Assembly (NCBI GenBank): GCA_002455175.1
Contig: DKKJ01000039.1
Coordinates: 4,231 to 11,752 of the forward strand
DNA: 7,522 bases
Direction: 5' to 3'
Origin: Opitutaceae bacterium UBA6669
Lineage (GTDB): Bacteria > Verrucomicrobiota > Verrucomicrobiia > Opitutales > Opitutaceae
Each line of letters begins with the position of its first letter. Position 1 is the first letter of the stretch. Made by a program: the position numbers and the translations under genes. The notes beneath the pieces are model-generated. The model saw only the letters and a program-made list of their open reading frames with translations, searched no databases and had not been told where the DNA came from. This document shows positions 1-6,692 of this stretch, piece by piece.

Positions 1-48
1 GCACTCTTCCATCGCGGTCAGCAGCCAGCTACTGCAACACCTCTTCAC
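1..48 (-). CDS. possible start of a CDS running off the left edge
   Basis: On the minus strand a GTG at 48-46 opens a frame that stays open for 16 codons to the window edge (MKRCCSSWLLTAMEEC). A good Shine-Dalgarno sequence, AAGGAG at 59-54, lies 5 bases upstream of the GTG; an in-frame TTG at 51-49 is an alternative start. The short basic start followed by a hydrophobic stretch could be the beginning of a signal peptide, but 16 codons cannot identify a family. It would be the next gene in the same direction as the glycosidase, about 100 bases downstream of that gene's stop. The SD is the main support, and the call is tentative because so little of the frame is visible. Confidence 0.35.
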   Translation of the reverse strand, partial: MKRCCSSWLLTAMEEC

Positions 49-80
49 CAAGACTCCTTTATAGTAAAAACCTGAGCCAG

Positions 81-134
81 TAACGGTCGCTGAAACGCCG
101 TGCTCGAAGCCCACTCGACTCTTTTTTACCGTTA
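81..134. repeat. 7-bp inverted repeat downstream of the glycosidase gene
   Basis: TAACGGT at 81-87 and ACCGTTA at 128-134 are perfect inverted repeats 40 bases apart, just past the glycosidase stop codon. On the minus strand the right-hand arm is followed about 9 bases later by GGTTTTTAC. This could be the base of a poor transcription terminator, but the long spacing and the offset T tract make it weak. Nothing else is seen in 49-147. Confidence 0.25.
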
Positions 135-147
135 AGACGCGGAGAAA

Positions 148-2313
148 TCACTTTCTCACCAGCCTCACTTCACTCATACGCTCCCAATCCACCGCAGGCA
201 CGGGATGATATCCGGGGGCATCGATCACGAAAGGACTCCAACATCTACCCGAGTGCTTTTTCAGAGTGAGTCCCTGGGCGTCAGCGGTGACAGAAAGGAT
301 GAGACCTTTGATTTTGATGCGATCGACGGTGAGTGCGGGGAAGGCCGTGGGCAGCTTGGGTTCAAGGCGGCATCCATCAGCGGTGGGAGAAAGACCTAGG
401 AAGCCTGTGAGCATCACTTGGGGCACGAGTAAGGACTCGAAAAACTCTCGATCCAGGCCGAGACCGCCCGCGGTCCCATCGCCTTGCAAGCCAACCCCGT
501 TCTTTTTGTAGTACTCACGATAACCACCGCCGGCCTGAACCTCCTCAAACCAGCGGAGGATTTCCTCAAGACGCTTCCACGCATTGTCGGGACCAGAAAC
601 CTTGAGACGCGCCATGAGATCCATGTACGACCATCCTAAAACAGCACCGCCATCCTGGACCTGCCCTCCGAAAGGAATTTTGTCGGCCTGATTCCAGCGC
701 CAAAAATAATAGTCGATATTCCGCTTGGTCGTGCTGCGCGGACCGAACCGGAAATAATAGAGGTCCTGTCCCGTCGACGTGTCGCCTTCAACGACGCGAC
801 GACCCTCAATCCAGTCCATAATCTCACGCGCATGCCGATCGGTCGCAAAACCGTAGTGAATCGCATCCGTGTTAAGAAAGGTAAACCCGTAGTCCGTGCG
901 CACGCCTTCGATGTCAGGTCCGGCCACAAAGCGCCCGTTTTCTTCACTCCAAAATACGCGATTCCCCTCGGCCTTGACCTCAAGCGCATGCTGTTCGAGC
1001 TGATCCGGATCAAAAGCTCCATCAACCCCTGTCAACGCCCACTCGGGGTGTCCACGGATCGCACGTTCTAGTTCCGCGAAACGAACCAGTGTGTGATAAT
1101 AGCGGATACTCGCATAGCTGTCTTTATGCCCGAAGGGCAAAAGATCCCAATAGTTGTTACCCACGCCTCTCCCCGGCAGAATGCGCGGAGATCCGTCCGT
1201 ATTTCTTTCCACTCCAGAGCGACCGTCGTGCCCCACCCAAGGAGTGAGCACACAGTTATTTTCGAGGGTGCGGAACTCGCGTTGCGCATAACGCAGAGCT
1301 TTGCGCAAGCGAGGCAGGCTCTGGCGGAGAAAATCGACGTCACCTGTCCAAAGAAAGTAGTCGATCGACCCTCGGATGTAATCGAAATTGTTGATGTTAT
1401 GACGGGTGTCATACTGCGTGAAGATTGCCTGGAGAAGAATTTCGCCGCCGATGGTTTCATTCGCGAAGCGTAACCGCAGGCGTGTAATTCGGCCTTTCCA
1501 CTGCGGATGCCGGTACACCGGAACCGTCACGCAGCCCGCCTCGCCTTCGTAAAGATCCGGCGGAGGCAATACCATACGCCGCGTCGTGGTAAAGCCGGAC
1601 TGCCCCATCTCCTCCCATTCCAGAAAGGGCTGCGCGTCCCCGAGATTCTTTCCGCTCCAACGCACTTGAATGAACGGCGACTGAAACGTCTCAAAGTTCA
1701 TTTCAGGTGTAGTCATGCCCGCGTCAGCACCAGTAACTCTTAAACGCCAGCCCTCCGAATCGATTCCCACGGCTTCTAGCCCCTGCAGCGTCCATCCCAC
1801 AGGATCGGTCGTTACCGGTGCTCCTTTTCTCAGCACCGAGGACTTCGTACCCCGATCCGAAAAGTGGATGCCCGCAGCACCGGCATTATTGATCCAATAG
1901 GGGAACGGCCATCCGAGGACATGCCCGATTCCCTCGTGTTGATGGGTGGCAACGTAACCCTCGCTATCGATGATTTTATTCAGGAAGGCATTCCGTAAGC
2001 GCCGTGTGATGGTGACCTTCTCGTCACACACTTTCTGTCCTGCCGTGTCTGCCCAAAGGCACGGACCGGTGAGCCACTCGTCCCACAGGGTGCACAACCC
2101 CGCTTCCGGATCTTTGTTGGGATAATCCAGCCACACCGGAGGAAAGTGGAGGCGATGCATCGCATTTAGGGCCGCCATTTCACGGTCATGGCCCGGGACA
2201 ACAAACCGAGGAAATCCGTCGTTCGCCCGGCTCCACATAGGTAGTGCCAGCAACATTCCGACTATCCCTACACCAGATCTGATCGTGAGAAGAAAGGGTC
2301 GCAGAAACGTCAT
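148..2313 (-). CDS. secreted (alpha/alpha)6-barrel glycoside hydrolase, family unresolved
   Basis: Predicted exported enzyme of 721 residues that probably cleaves glycosidic bonds of a poly- or oligosaccharide; the substrate is unknown. The start at 2313 was chosen because it places a signal peptide at the N-terminus (basic MTFLRPF, hydrophobic core at about 13-26, likely cleavage after SRA, residue 30). The open frame extends 132 codons upstream, but that part is low-complexity basic sequence overlapping the TPR gene and lacks a plausible start. Residues about 125-290 are beta-rich (for example ETFQSPFIQVRWSG at 208-221) and look like an accessory sandwich domain. Residues about 290-640 are helical, with the aromatic and acidic blocks typical of six-hairpin glycosidases: NNFDYIRGSIDYFLWTGD (308-325), NNYWDLLPFGHKDSY (386-400), DYGFTFLNTDAIHYGF (474-489), PFGGQVQDGGAVLGWSYMDL (547-566) and LDREFFESLLVPQVMLTGFLG (620-640). 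A short C-terminal beta region (about 645-721) resembles the caps of GH78/GH95/GH94-type proteins. The fold assignment is from pattern recognition. The catalytic acid and base cannot be fixed; acidic residues in the 363-399 and 474-555 blocks are candidates. Confidence 0.75.
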   Translation of the reverse strand: MTFLRPFLLTIRSGVGIVGMLLALPMWSRANDGFPRFVVPGHDREMAALNAMHRLHFPPVWLDYPNKDPEAGLCTLWDEWLTGPCLWADTAGQKVCDEKVTITRRLRNAFLNKIIDSEGYVATHQHEGIGHVLGWPFPYWINNAGAAGIHFSDRGTKSSVLRKGAPVTTDPVGWTLQGLEAVGIDSEGWRLRVTGADAGMTTPEMNFETFQSPFIQVRWSGKNLGDAQPFLEWEEMGQSGFTTTRRMVLPPPDLYEGEAGCVTVPVYRHPQWKGRITRLRLRFANETIGGEILLQAIFTQYDTRHNINNFDYIRGSIDYFLWTGDVDFLRQSLPRLRKALRYAQREFRTLENNCVLTPWVGHDGRSGVERNTDGSPRILPGRGVGNNYWDLLPFGHKDSYASIRYYHTLVRFAELERAIRGHPEWALTGVDGAFDPDQLEQHALEVKAEGNRVFWSEENGRFVAGPDIEGVRTDYGFTFLNTDAIHYGFATDRHAREIMDWIEGRRVVEGDTSTGQDLYYFRFGPRSTTKRNIDYYFWRWNQADKIPFGGQVQDGGAVLGWSYMDLMARLKVSGPDNAWKRLEEILRWFEEVQAGGGYREYYKKNGVGLQGDGTAGGLGLDREFFESLLVPQVMLTGFLGLSPTADGCRLEPKLPTAFPALTVDRIKIKGLILSVTADAQGLTLKKHSGRCWSPFVIDAPGYHPVPAVDWERMSEVRLVRK

Positions 2314-2450
2314 GGGCTTTGGGGAAGAGGGATACAACGACACTACCTGACCAACGTTGCGGCCGGTAAAAAAATTTGAGGTAAGAGCTTTTAAGGCGGT
2401 AATCGGCTGACCCAAAACGGAAAGATCAGCCCTCCGCGGGCTACGGAAAC
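2314..2450. other. intergenic region with two overlapping hairpins between the TPR and glycosidase genes
   Basis: These 137 bases separate the TPR stop codon from the glycosidase start. Two inverted repeats share bases and so cannot form together: GGCTGACC (2405-2412) with GATCAGCC (2424-2431), 8 pairs including one G-U in RNA, and AGCCC (2428-2432) with GGGCT (2438-2442). On the minus strand a run of seven T follows, but about 25 bases past the larger stem, so this is not a canonical intrinsic terminator. No convincing promoter or Shine-Dalgarno sequence is visible before the 2313 start. The two minus-strand genes may or may not be co-transcribed. Confidence 0.35.
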
Positions 2451-4118
2451 CTAGCTGCCTGGCTGACAGAAACACGATGAGGTCAACGTGACATCTGCCT
2501 TTGACCACACCTGCCGAAAGCGTTCTTCCAGCGCGGCGGCTTCGTCGCGATTCTTGTCCTGCATACGCAACGCTTGGGCCAGTCCGAACAAGGACCAACC
2601 GTTGTCCGGGATGCGAGCCAAGTCCTCGCGATAAACCACCTCCGCCTCTTCGAAGCGTAAACGCTGCATCAAGGCGGCGCCTAAAGCATGGCGCACCGGT
2701 TGAGCCCAAGCCGGCGGTTCGGCATACTGAAGCTTGTCCTCCAGGACAATGGCCTCCTTGAGCGCCGCCATTGCAGGCTCGGCTTTGCCTTCGCTTAGCA
2801 AGATCTCCCCTTCGAGGAGAAGCGTTGCAATCGCCAGCACATCCTTGAGTGGGTTCTTCCGGTAGGTGGCGTTCTCAGGCACCGCTTCACACGCCTTGAG
2901 GTAAGCTGCTTGCTCCCGCCGTGCCTCCGCTGGATTCCCCTGCGCTGCGTGCGCAATCCCTCGACCAAGAAGACGCCAAGCTCGTGCGTGAGGGTAGTTT
3001 CCCTCGGGTTCGGATGAAGCCAGGAGTTCGTCCCAGCGACCAAACCGTTTCATCACATCGAACTGCATCGCGAGATAACCGTCACCGATGGCCGAATCAC
3101 GTTTCCAATGAGCTGGCATTTCCACCATCAAGGCCTTCATCGTCTGCAGTGCCAGCGCGCCACGACCACTCATCATCGCCGCGTACGTGAGTAGGTGATA
3201 ATCATGGCCAATGTAGTTGGTATAGGCCGACAAATCCTGATCGGTCTTTGCGAGATAGTCGTGGTTAATGGCGATGGAGCGGGTATTCGCGACGATCGCC
3301 TGATCCCACTGACCACAGCGCACATCAATGTGGGACGACATGTGCACCATATGACCTAGCCCCGGGGTGATCACTCGCAAGCGGTCCGCTGCCGGCATCG
3401 CACGTTCAGGATTTTTCGAAGCTTCGTGCGCATGTACGGCCATGTGGTTGGCCAGAGGATGATCGGGCTCGAGACGTAGGACCGCTTCCAGAGTAGCCAA
3501 AATCTCCTCGGTGCCCGGATGCGGTTCGCCGGTCGACGTCCACAAATCCCAAGGACGCAACATCATCATGGATTCCGCAAACCACGCGCCGACATCAGCA
3601 TCATCAGGGTGCTTGCTCCAAACGTCTCTCATCGCTGCGGCATAAGCCTCGTCGAGCGTCTTTCGCTTGACCGAAGTATCTTGGGAGAACCGCGTTTGCA
3701 TCGCTTCGATCAGGTCCTTAACCACCCCCGTCGCTTGCACGCCCGCATTTTTGGCGACTTGCAGCGCGGCCAACGCCCGTTGTGCCCGCTCTGCCGATAC
3801 GCCGGTACTGTTGATGTGCGGCCCGCAGGCCAGCGCCACTCCCCACGCTACCATCGGATTGGTGGGATCCAACCGAGCAGCCTGCTCCATCATCCGCAGG
3901 CCTTCGTCGTAATTGAATCCCGAGACAAAGGCCACACCTTGATCAAAGCTGCGCTGGACCTCGGGTCGATTGCTGATCCAACGCGTATGGGTGCCTGTAC
4001 CTTCAAAAAAAACGAGTGGCTTACCCGTGTCCGCCCTTAAATCTGCTCCCCACACTCCCGCCAGAAGGAGACTCATGACACGCATCCATTGAGGAACTCG
4101 TAAAAGCTTCGTCGTCAT
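2451..4118 (-). CDS. exported TPR-repeat protein with a histidine-rich central motif
   Basis: Protein of 555 residues from the ATG at 4118, with an N-terminal export signal (MTTKLLRVPQWMRVMSLLLAGVWGADLRA, residues 1-29). An in-frame ATG at 4139 would add seven residues (MQARAFF) but gives a less typical signal and sits in a hairpin-like sequence; neither start has a clear Shine-Dalgarno. Helical TPR-like repeats run through most of the mature protein, for example the FDQGVAFVSGFNYDEGLRMMEQAARLDPTNPMVAWGVALA region (about 58-97) and the final repeats at about 470-535. The family hallmark is the middle block: RPWDLW (about 188-193), PGTEEILATLEAVLRLEPDHPLANH, then HAHEASKNPERAMPAADRL and GHMVHMSSHI. 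This is a recognisable group of TPR proteins in environmental bacteria with no established function. Histidines at about 220, 225, 229, 231, 256, 259 and 263 could form a metal site; this is inference. Likely periplasmic. It stands divergently from the small TPR gene and 137 bases upstream of the glycosidase. Confidence 0.85.
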   Translation of the reverse strand: MTTKLLRVPQWMRVMSLLLAGVWGADLRADTGKPLVFFEGTGTHTRWISNRPEVQRSFDQGVAFVSGFNYDEGLRMMEQAARLDPTNPMVAWGVALACGPHINSTGVSAERAQRALAALQVAKNAGVQATGVVKDLIEAMQTRFSQDTSVKRKTLDEAYAAAMRDVWSKHPDDADVGAWFAESMMMLRPWDLWTSTGEPHPGTEEILATLEAVLRLEPDHPLANHMAVHAHEASKNPERAMPAADRLRVITPGLGHMVHMSSHIDVRCGQWDQAIVANTRSIAINHDYLAKTDQDLSAYTNYIGHDYHLLTYAAMMSGRGALALQTMKALMVEMPAHWKRDSAIGDGYLAMQFDVMKRFGRWDELLASSEPEGNYPHARAWRLLGRGIAHAAQGNPAEARREQAAYLKACEAVPENATYRKNPLKDVLAIATLLLEGEILLSEGKAEPAMAALKEAIVLEDKLQYAEPPAWAQPVRHALGAALMQRLRFEEAEVVYREDLARIPDNGWSLFGLAQALRMQDKNRDEAAALEERFRQVWSKADVTLTSSCFCQPGS

Positions 4119-4139
4119 AAAAAAGGCCCGAGCCTGCAT
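4119..4139 (-). other. short GC hairpin with T tract at the start of the TPR gene
   Basis: On the minus strand AGGC-TCGG-GCCT followed by six T lies directly before the 4118 start codon. It resembles a very short intrinsic terminator (4-bp stem) and could lower transcription into the gene. The same bases would be codons 1-7 if translation began at 4139. The stem is too short to call a terminator with confidence. Confidence 0.25.
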
Positions 4140-4157
4140 CCACTACAACGCAGCACC

Positions 4158-4260
4158 CACGGCACTGGCAAGCTCTCGTCCTGGCCGTGCCTGCCTGTTC
4201 CTCGACCAGCACAGGCAGCGGCAGGCCAGATTCTGGCCTGGACTCGGTCTGCCTCTGTGC
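4158..4260. repeat. chain of overlapping inverted repeats in the divergent intergenic region
   Basis: The gap between the divergent TPR genes is GC-rich and contains a strong palindrome, CAGGCCAG (4222-4229), ATT loop, CTGGCCTG (4233-4240). Outside it GCACAG+GCAG (4209-4218) pairs with CTGC+CTGTGC (4249-4260, with a 2-base bulge), giving an imperfect hairpin of 52 bases. A competing set pairs CTGGCC (4181-4186) and TGCCTG (4192-4197) with GGCCAG (4224-4229) and CAGGCA (4212-4217). A third, CACGGC (4158-4163), pairs with GCCGTG (4184-4189). These use shared bases, so they are alternative structures. The region may hold the promoters of both TPR genes, but I see no clear -35/-10 pair. It could be a regulatory leader of the minus-strand gene, a protein-binding palindrome or a dispersed intergenic repeat. 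Confidence 0.6.
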
Positions 4261-4275
4261 AAGCTGGGTCAGTAA

Positions 4276-4767
4276 ATGATTTCCCCGGAACGCCATGCCG
4301 AGTACGCCCGCGGCTATCTCGCCCTTGGCTTGCTAAAGGAGTCATCTCGAGAACTGGAAAAAATCGCGAAAAACGACCGCAATCTCCCGGTTGTCCTGTC
4401 GACTCGGATCGAGCTGCATACCCAGGAGAAGAACTGGACTAAGGTGATCACGGCCGCCCGGGAACTCACCCGCCAATGCCCGACATCAGAAACGGGATGG
4501 ATTGGGTGGGCCTATGCGCTCCGCGAAATGAACAAAATCGAAGAAGCGTTCTCCGTACTCTCTCAGGTCGAAAAACGCTCCCCTTCGTGTTCCGCTTTGG
4601 TTCACTACAATCTCGGCTGCTACCTCAGCCTCCTCGGTCATCGCCTCCTGGCGCTTGCCCATCTGAGACAAGCCTTCCTTTTGGAGCCCGACTTTAGATC
4701 GGAATCGTTTCGGGACCGCGACTTGGAAGCGATCTGGGCGGATATCCGGATGATTCCTTATGAGTAA
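4276..4767 (+). CDS. small cytoplasmic TPR-repeat protein
   Basis: Protein of 163 residues with no signal peptide or membrane segment, and the only plus-strand gene here. An in-frame TAA ends at 4275, immediately before the ATG, so the start cannot lie further upstream. The protein reads as about four helical hairpins: 6-31 (HAEYARGYLALGLLKESSRELEKI), 37-67, 72-101 (GWIGWAYALREMNKIEEAFSVL) and 107-138 (VHYNLGCYLSLLGHRLLALAHL). It ends with LEPDFRSESFRDRDLEAIWADI, which resembles the closing segment of TPR proteins of the 'TPR end-of-group' type. Such proteins are protein-interaction scaffolds; the partner is unknown. There is no obvious Shine-Dalgarno. It converges on ilvA with 46 bases between stop codons and no evident terminator. 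It could be a remnant of a longer TPR protein, but the repeats look complete. Confidence 0.8.
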   Translation: MISPERHAEYARGYLALGLLKESSRELEKIAKNDRNLPVVLSTRIELHTQEKNWTKVITAARELTRQCPTSETGWIGWAYALREMNKIEEAFSVLSQVEKRSPSCSALVHYNLGCYLSLLGHRLLALAHLRQAFLLEPDFRSESFRDRDLEAIWADIRMIPYE

Positions 4768-4813
4768 CGTCGCCCCGTCCACTAAGGCTTACAGGCAGAT
4801 CGGTTTCACGTAA

Positions 4814-6400
4814 TCAGTCACGACCTCCCGAGAGGAACAATTGATACGCCGGATTGGCAGTTTCCTCCCAATGATCGTACCCTAAACGATCGAGAAACTG
4901 CTGGAAGAGTTCGCGACTACTCGGAGGCACCTGAATCCCCGCGAAGACACGCCCGTAGTCAGAGCCATGATTACGATAGTGAAAGAGTGAGATATTCCAC
5001 TCCTCTTTGAGTCCTTCAAGAAAACGGAGCAAGGCACCCGGACGCTCCGGAAACTGGAAGCGAAACACCCGTTCGTCGCGCAGTTCAGGGACACGCCCAC
5101 CCACCATGTAACGCACGTGAAGCTTGGCTAATTCGTTTTCAGTCATGTCCACAACCGCGTGGCCTTGGTGGCGAATGTGGGCGATGATTTGTTCCTTTTC
5201 CTCATCTCCATTCTTCAGGGTGATACCGACAAAAATGTGCGCCTGTGACCCCGCTGCCCATCGATAATTGAATTCGGTGATCGAACGATTTCCCAACAAT
5301 TGAATGAAGGCCCGATAGCTTCCCGGTTTCTCGTCGATGGTCACGGCCAGCAGGGCTTCTCCTTTTTCGCCAATCTCCGCACGCTCTGCCACATGGCGCA
5401 GTCGATCGAAATTTAAGTTCGCGCCACTATTGATCGCGATCAACGGACCGCCTGGAGCCCTGCCGGTCTCGACATGCCGCCGTGCTCCGGCCAACGCCAA
5501 CGCCCCGGCAGGCTCGGCGACCGCCCGGGTATCTTCGAAGATATCTTTGATCGCCGCGCAGATTTCATCGGTGGTCACCGTGACGATTCCATCGAGTAAC
5601 GCACGGCACAACCGAAACGTCTCCTGCCCTACTTCTCGCACTGCGACCCCATCCGCGAAGAGGCCCACCTGGTCCAACTTGACCGTCCTCTCAGCAGTAA
5701 TGGCAGCCTGCATACTAGCAGCATCAATGGGTTCGACGCCGAAGACCTTGATCTCCGGACGGAGAAACTTCACATATGCGGCCACACCCGCAGCCAAGCC
5801 GCCGCCACCGATCGGCAGATAGATCGCTCCCAGGGGAGCGGGATGCTGGCGGAGCAGTTCCATTCCGATCGTTCCCTGCCCGGCAATCACCTCACGATCG
5901 TCAAACGGGTGCACGAAAATAAGTCCCTCGCTCGAGGCCATCTCGAGCGCGAACGCACGCGCCGCATCGAAACCCTCGCCGTGCAGAACAACCTCACCTC
6001 CCAATCGCGTCACCGAGCGCACTTTGATGGTCGGAGTCGTTGTCGGCATAACGATGACTGAGCGCACACCGAGGCGAGCGGCCGACAACGCGACTCCTTG
6101 CGCGTGATTGCCCGCGGAAGCGCAGATGACTCCGCGAGCGCGCTCGGCAGGTGTCAACGCCGCCAGCTTATTCTGCGCGCCGCGGATTTTAAACGAAAAC
6201 ACCGGCTGCAAATCCTCGCGTTTGAGAAGAACTTCCACGCCCAATCGCTTCGAAAGCTGCTTCATCGGTTCAAGCGGCGTTTCCACGGCCACGTCATACA
6301 CCGACGACGTCAGAATCCGGCGCACGTAATCCTGAAGATCAGGCGGCACGTGAGCCACTTCGACCGGTCTAGGCGTCGGTTCATTGGGTGGAGTTTGCAT
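4814..6400 (-). CDS. ilvA: biosynthetic threonine ammonia-lyase (threonine deaminase)
   Basis: Cytoplasmic PLP enzyme that converts L-threonine to 2-oxobutanoate and ammonia, the committed step of isoleucine synthesis. The 528-residue length matches the long biosynthetic type (about 510-530). The catalytic domain covers about 25-340: SFKIRGAQNK contains the PLP-binding lysine (Lys71), ASAGNHAQGVA (94-104) is the substrate/PLP asparagine loop, GGGGLAAG (198-205) binds the PLP phosphate, and SGANLNFDR (325-333) is a family signature. Two C-terminal ACT-like regulatory regions follow, at about 346-425 and 441-520 (ERPGALLRFLEGL lies in the second), which in this family bind isoleucine and valine. 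This separates it from short catabolic TdcB-type enzymes. The ATG at 6400 fits the family N-terminus; a longer frame starting at a TTG near 6523 would translate through the terminator hairpin. The upstream leader predicts attenuation control. Confidence 0.96.
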   Translation of the reverse strand: MQTPPNEPTPRPVEVAHVPPDLQDYVRRILTSSVYDVAVETPLEPMKQLSKRLGVEVLLKREDLQPVFSFKIRGAQNKLAALTPAERARGVICASAGNHAQGVALSAARLGVRSVIVMPTTTPTIKVRSVTRLGGEVVLHGEGFDAARAFALEMASSEGLIFVHPFDDREVIAGQGTIGMELLRQHPAPLGAIYLPIGGGGLAAGVAAYVKFLRPEIKVFGVEPIDAASMQAAITAERTVKLDQVGLFADGVAVREVGQETFRLCRALLDGIVTVTTDEICAAIKDIFEDTRAVAEPAGALALAGARRHVETGRAPGGPLIAINSGANLNFDRLRHVAERAEIGEKGEALLAVTIDEKPGSYRAFIQLLGNRSITEFNYRWAAGSQAHIFVGITLKNGDEEKEQIIAHIRHQGHAVVDMTENELAKLHVRYMVGGRVPELRDERVFRFQFPERPGALLRFLEGLKEEWNISLFHYRNHGSDYGRVFAGIQVPPSSRELFQQFLDRLGYDHWEETANPAYQLFLSGGRD

Positions 6401-6444
6401 GAGAGATGAGGGGGGATCGGGTTCGCGAGAGGATCGACAGGGAC

Positions 6445-6474
6445 AATAAAAAACCCTGAGCGTTGAACTCAGGG
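6445..6474 (-). terminator. intrinsic terminator (probable attenuator) before ilvA
   Basis: On the minus strand CCCTGAG (6474-6468), loop TTCAACG (6467-6461) and CTCAGGG (6460-6454) form a perfect 7-bp stem, followed at once by TTTTTTATT (6453-6445). A G-U pair can extend the stem by one. The T tract is only on the minus-strand side. The element lies about 44 bases before the ilvA start and 32 bases after the leader ORF stop, which favours an attenuator over a plain terminator of the upstream operon, though it could serve both. Confidence 0.9.
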
Positions 6475-6506
6475 CGGTCGTGACACAGCAACGTTGGTAC
6501 GCGTGC

Positions 6507-6587
6507 TTAGGCTCGCCCGCCAATGGCAGGAATAATTTTAATGAAAATGATCCCAGAGGATTCGTGGACTCTCACTGTCGTCTGCAT
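6507..6587 (-). CDS. isoleucine-rich leader peptide of ilvA
   Basis: A 26-codon ORF too short for routine gene calling: ATG at 6587-6585, stop TAA at 6509-6507. It begins MQTTVRVHESS and continues GIIFIKIIPAIGGRA, so six of 26 codons are isoleucine (one ATC, five ATT), all within residues 13-22. There are also two threonines and two valines but no leucine. The upstream frame has a stop and no other start codon. GGAGGT at 6606-6601 could be the ribosome-binding site, but its 13-base spacing is long; AGGA at 6592-6589 is too close. In known amino-acid attenuators the ribosome stalls at such runs when the charged tRNA is scarce, and the stall prevents the downstream terminator from forming. The location before threonine deaminase fits exactly. 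The role is inferred from layout and composition; translation is not proven. Confidence 0.8.
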   Translation of the reverse strand: MQTTVRVHESSGIIFIKIIPAIGGRA

Positions 6588-6595
6588 ATCCTGAT

Positions 6596-6624
6596 CGTTT
6601 ACCTCCGCTGGCTCTACGTGTCAA
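6596..6624 (-). promoter_or_regulatory. candidate promoter for the ilvA leader transcript
   Basis: The minus strand carries a perfect TTGACA at 6624-6619. With a 17-base spacer the -10 would be TAAACG (6601-6596), which matches TATAAT at only three positions. Transcription would then start near 6590, almost at the leader ATG, leaving the GGAGGT at 6606-6601 outside the RNA. If instead GGAGGT is the leader ribosome-binding site, the promoter must lie further upstream in 6625-6692, where I see nothing better. Confidence 0.35.
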
Positions 6625-6692
6625 TCCGCCGACTACGCCCACCCCCTCGTCGGAATCGGCTCCAGTTACCGCAGGCGTCGCACGGGCAACTA

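Noticed and set aside
2314..2709. 132-codon upstream extension of the glycosidase frame
   Set aside because: It overlaps the 3' end of the TPR gene, is Arg/Gly-rich shadow sequence and would bury the signal peptide that begins at the 2313 ATG.
3519..4040. Plus-strand 173-codon ORF antisense to the TPR gene
   Set aside because: The translation is Arg/His/Pro-rich and typical of an antisense shadow; the minus-strand frame is a clear TPR protein with an export signal.
5337..5822. Plus-strand 161-codon ORF antisense to ilvA
   Set aside because: It lies entirely across the conserved ilvA catalytic domain, and its Ser/Ala/Pro-rich composition is that of a complementary-strand artefact.
6494..6503. 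Plus-strand TTGGTACGCG resembling the T-box antiterminator core (TGGNACCGCG)
   Set aside because: It lacks a base of the motif, lies on the strand opposite ilvA and has no T-box stem I or terminator in that direction.
6401..6523. N-terminal extension of ilvA to a TTG near 6523 (41 extra residues)
   Set aside because: It would translate through the intrinsic terminator and overlaps the leader ORF in another frame. The residues do not resemble any ilvA N-terminus, and the ATG at 6400 gives normal length.
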